Origin: Sperchopsis tessellata
Lineage: Eukaryota > Arthropoda > Insecta > Coleoptera > Hydrophilidae
Reading direction: 5' to 3'
Length of the DNA stretch: 30,700 nucleotides
Assembly (NCBI GenBank): GCA_033557685.1
Contig: JAWQRN010000368.1
Location: 1 to 30,700, forward strand
Part shown: positions 30,590-30,700 of the stretch, piece after piece
Position numbering within the stretch: position 1 is the first letter of the stretch
How the letters are laid out: each line of letters starts with the position of its first letter
The notes under the pieces: generated by a model
Told to the model about the DNA's origin: nothing
The model's database searches: none
Seen by the model: only the letters and a program-made list of their open reading frames with translations
Made by a program: the position numbers and the translations under genes

Positions 30590-30700
30590 TGGATGTTTCC
30601 CTTAATTTTTCGATGCGTATTTGATTTCTGTATTTACTATATTGACTTGGCCGGTTTGCTCCATATTTCATTTAATGAAATATTAAAATAATACAATTAT
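30590..30700 (-). mobile_element. third member of the palindromic family, cut by the window edge
   Basis: Read on minus, the edge gives TTGTATTATTTTAATATTTC, then GAGCAAACCGGCCAAGTCAA and TATAGTAAATACAGAAATCA. It follows the 10833 copy through its loop (CAGAAATTAACTACG). It diverges after TACG at about 30614. The element runs off the right end of the window. Confidence 0.75.

Noticed and set aside
1..30700. CRISPR arrays, bacterial operons, rRNA genes
   Set aside because: No regularly spaced repeats, no ribosome-binding-site gene strings and no rRNA-like blocks were seen; spliced exon structure and element types are eukaryotic.

Overview
This is AT-rich animal DNA, almost certainly from an insect or other arthropod. 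The only host gene piece I can recognise with confidence is one intact 130-bp exon of the Nemo-like kinase gene (nemo/NLK) on the minus strand at 1640-1769, with clean splice sites on both sides. No other nemo exon is visible. Positions above 1769 would therefore be the 5' intron of that gene (at least 28.9 kb), and positions below 1640 the start of the next intron.

The rest is a graveyard of transposable elements of many classes, all broken by stops, frameshifts or deletions. From left to right: an AT microsatellite; a near-complete internally deleted mariner (100-1268); a Tigger/pogo-like transposase pseudogene (about 2262-3348); a Penelope-like repeat fragment (3622-3750); a 5'-truncated Jockey/CR1-like LINE (5287-7023); a piggyBac N-terminal fragment (7925-8380); a short LINE 3' piece on minus (8497-8690); a Tc1/mariner-superfamily element with about 410-bp inverted ends (8978-11226); a piggyBac copy with a TTAA-CCCT start (12309 to about 13740); a Tc1 C-terminal fragment (14345-14660); two RTE-like LINE fragments in the same orientation (16580-17700 and 18258-18712); a LINE RNase H fragment split by a Penelope-like element with a GIY-YIG endonuclease (19735-21100); a LINE 3' tail (21935-22015); another LINE RT C-terminal fragment (23275-23995); a second DD41D-like transposase remnant (24707-25588); a candidate LTR with its own core promoter on minus (27597-27934); a long LINE on minus (28390-29985); and members of a palindromic repeat family at the right edge (30265-30700).

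The most notable structure is the 8978-11226 element. Each of its long inverted ends carries a tRNA-like unit with A-box and B-box Pol III promoter motifs, and the core holds a decayed transposase whose catalytic spacing fits DD41D. Its right end is interrupted by a 160-bp hairpin element flanked by a perfect 13-bp duplication. The uninterrupted left end confirms the empty site. The same hairpin family recurs twice at the right edge of the window.

Nothing here forms an operon or a pathway. The window reads as one large intron that has accumulated nested insertions. Several stretches, listed individually, hold no recognisable feature.
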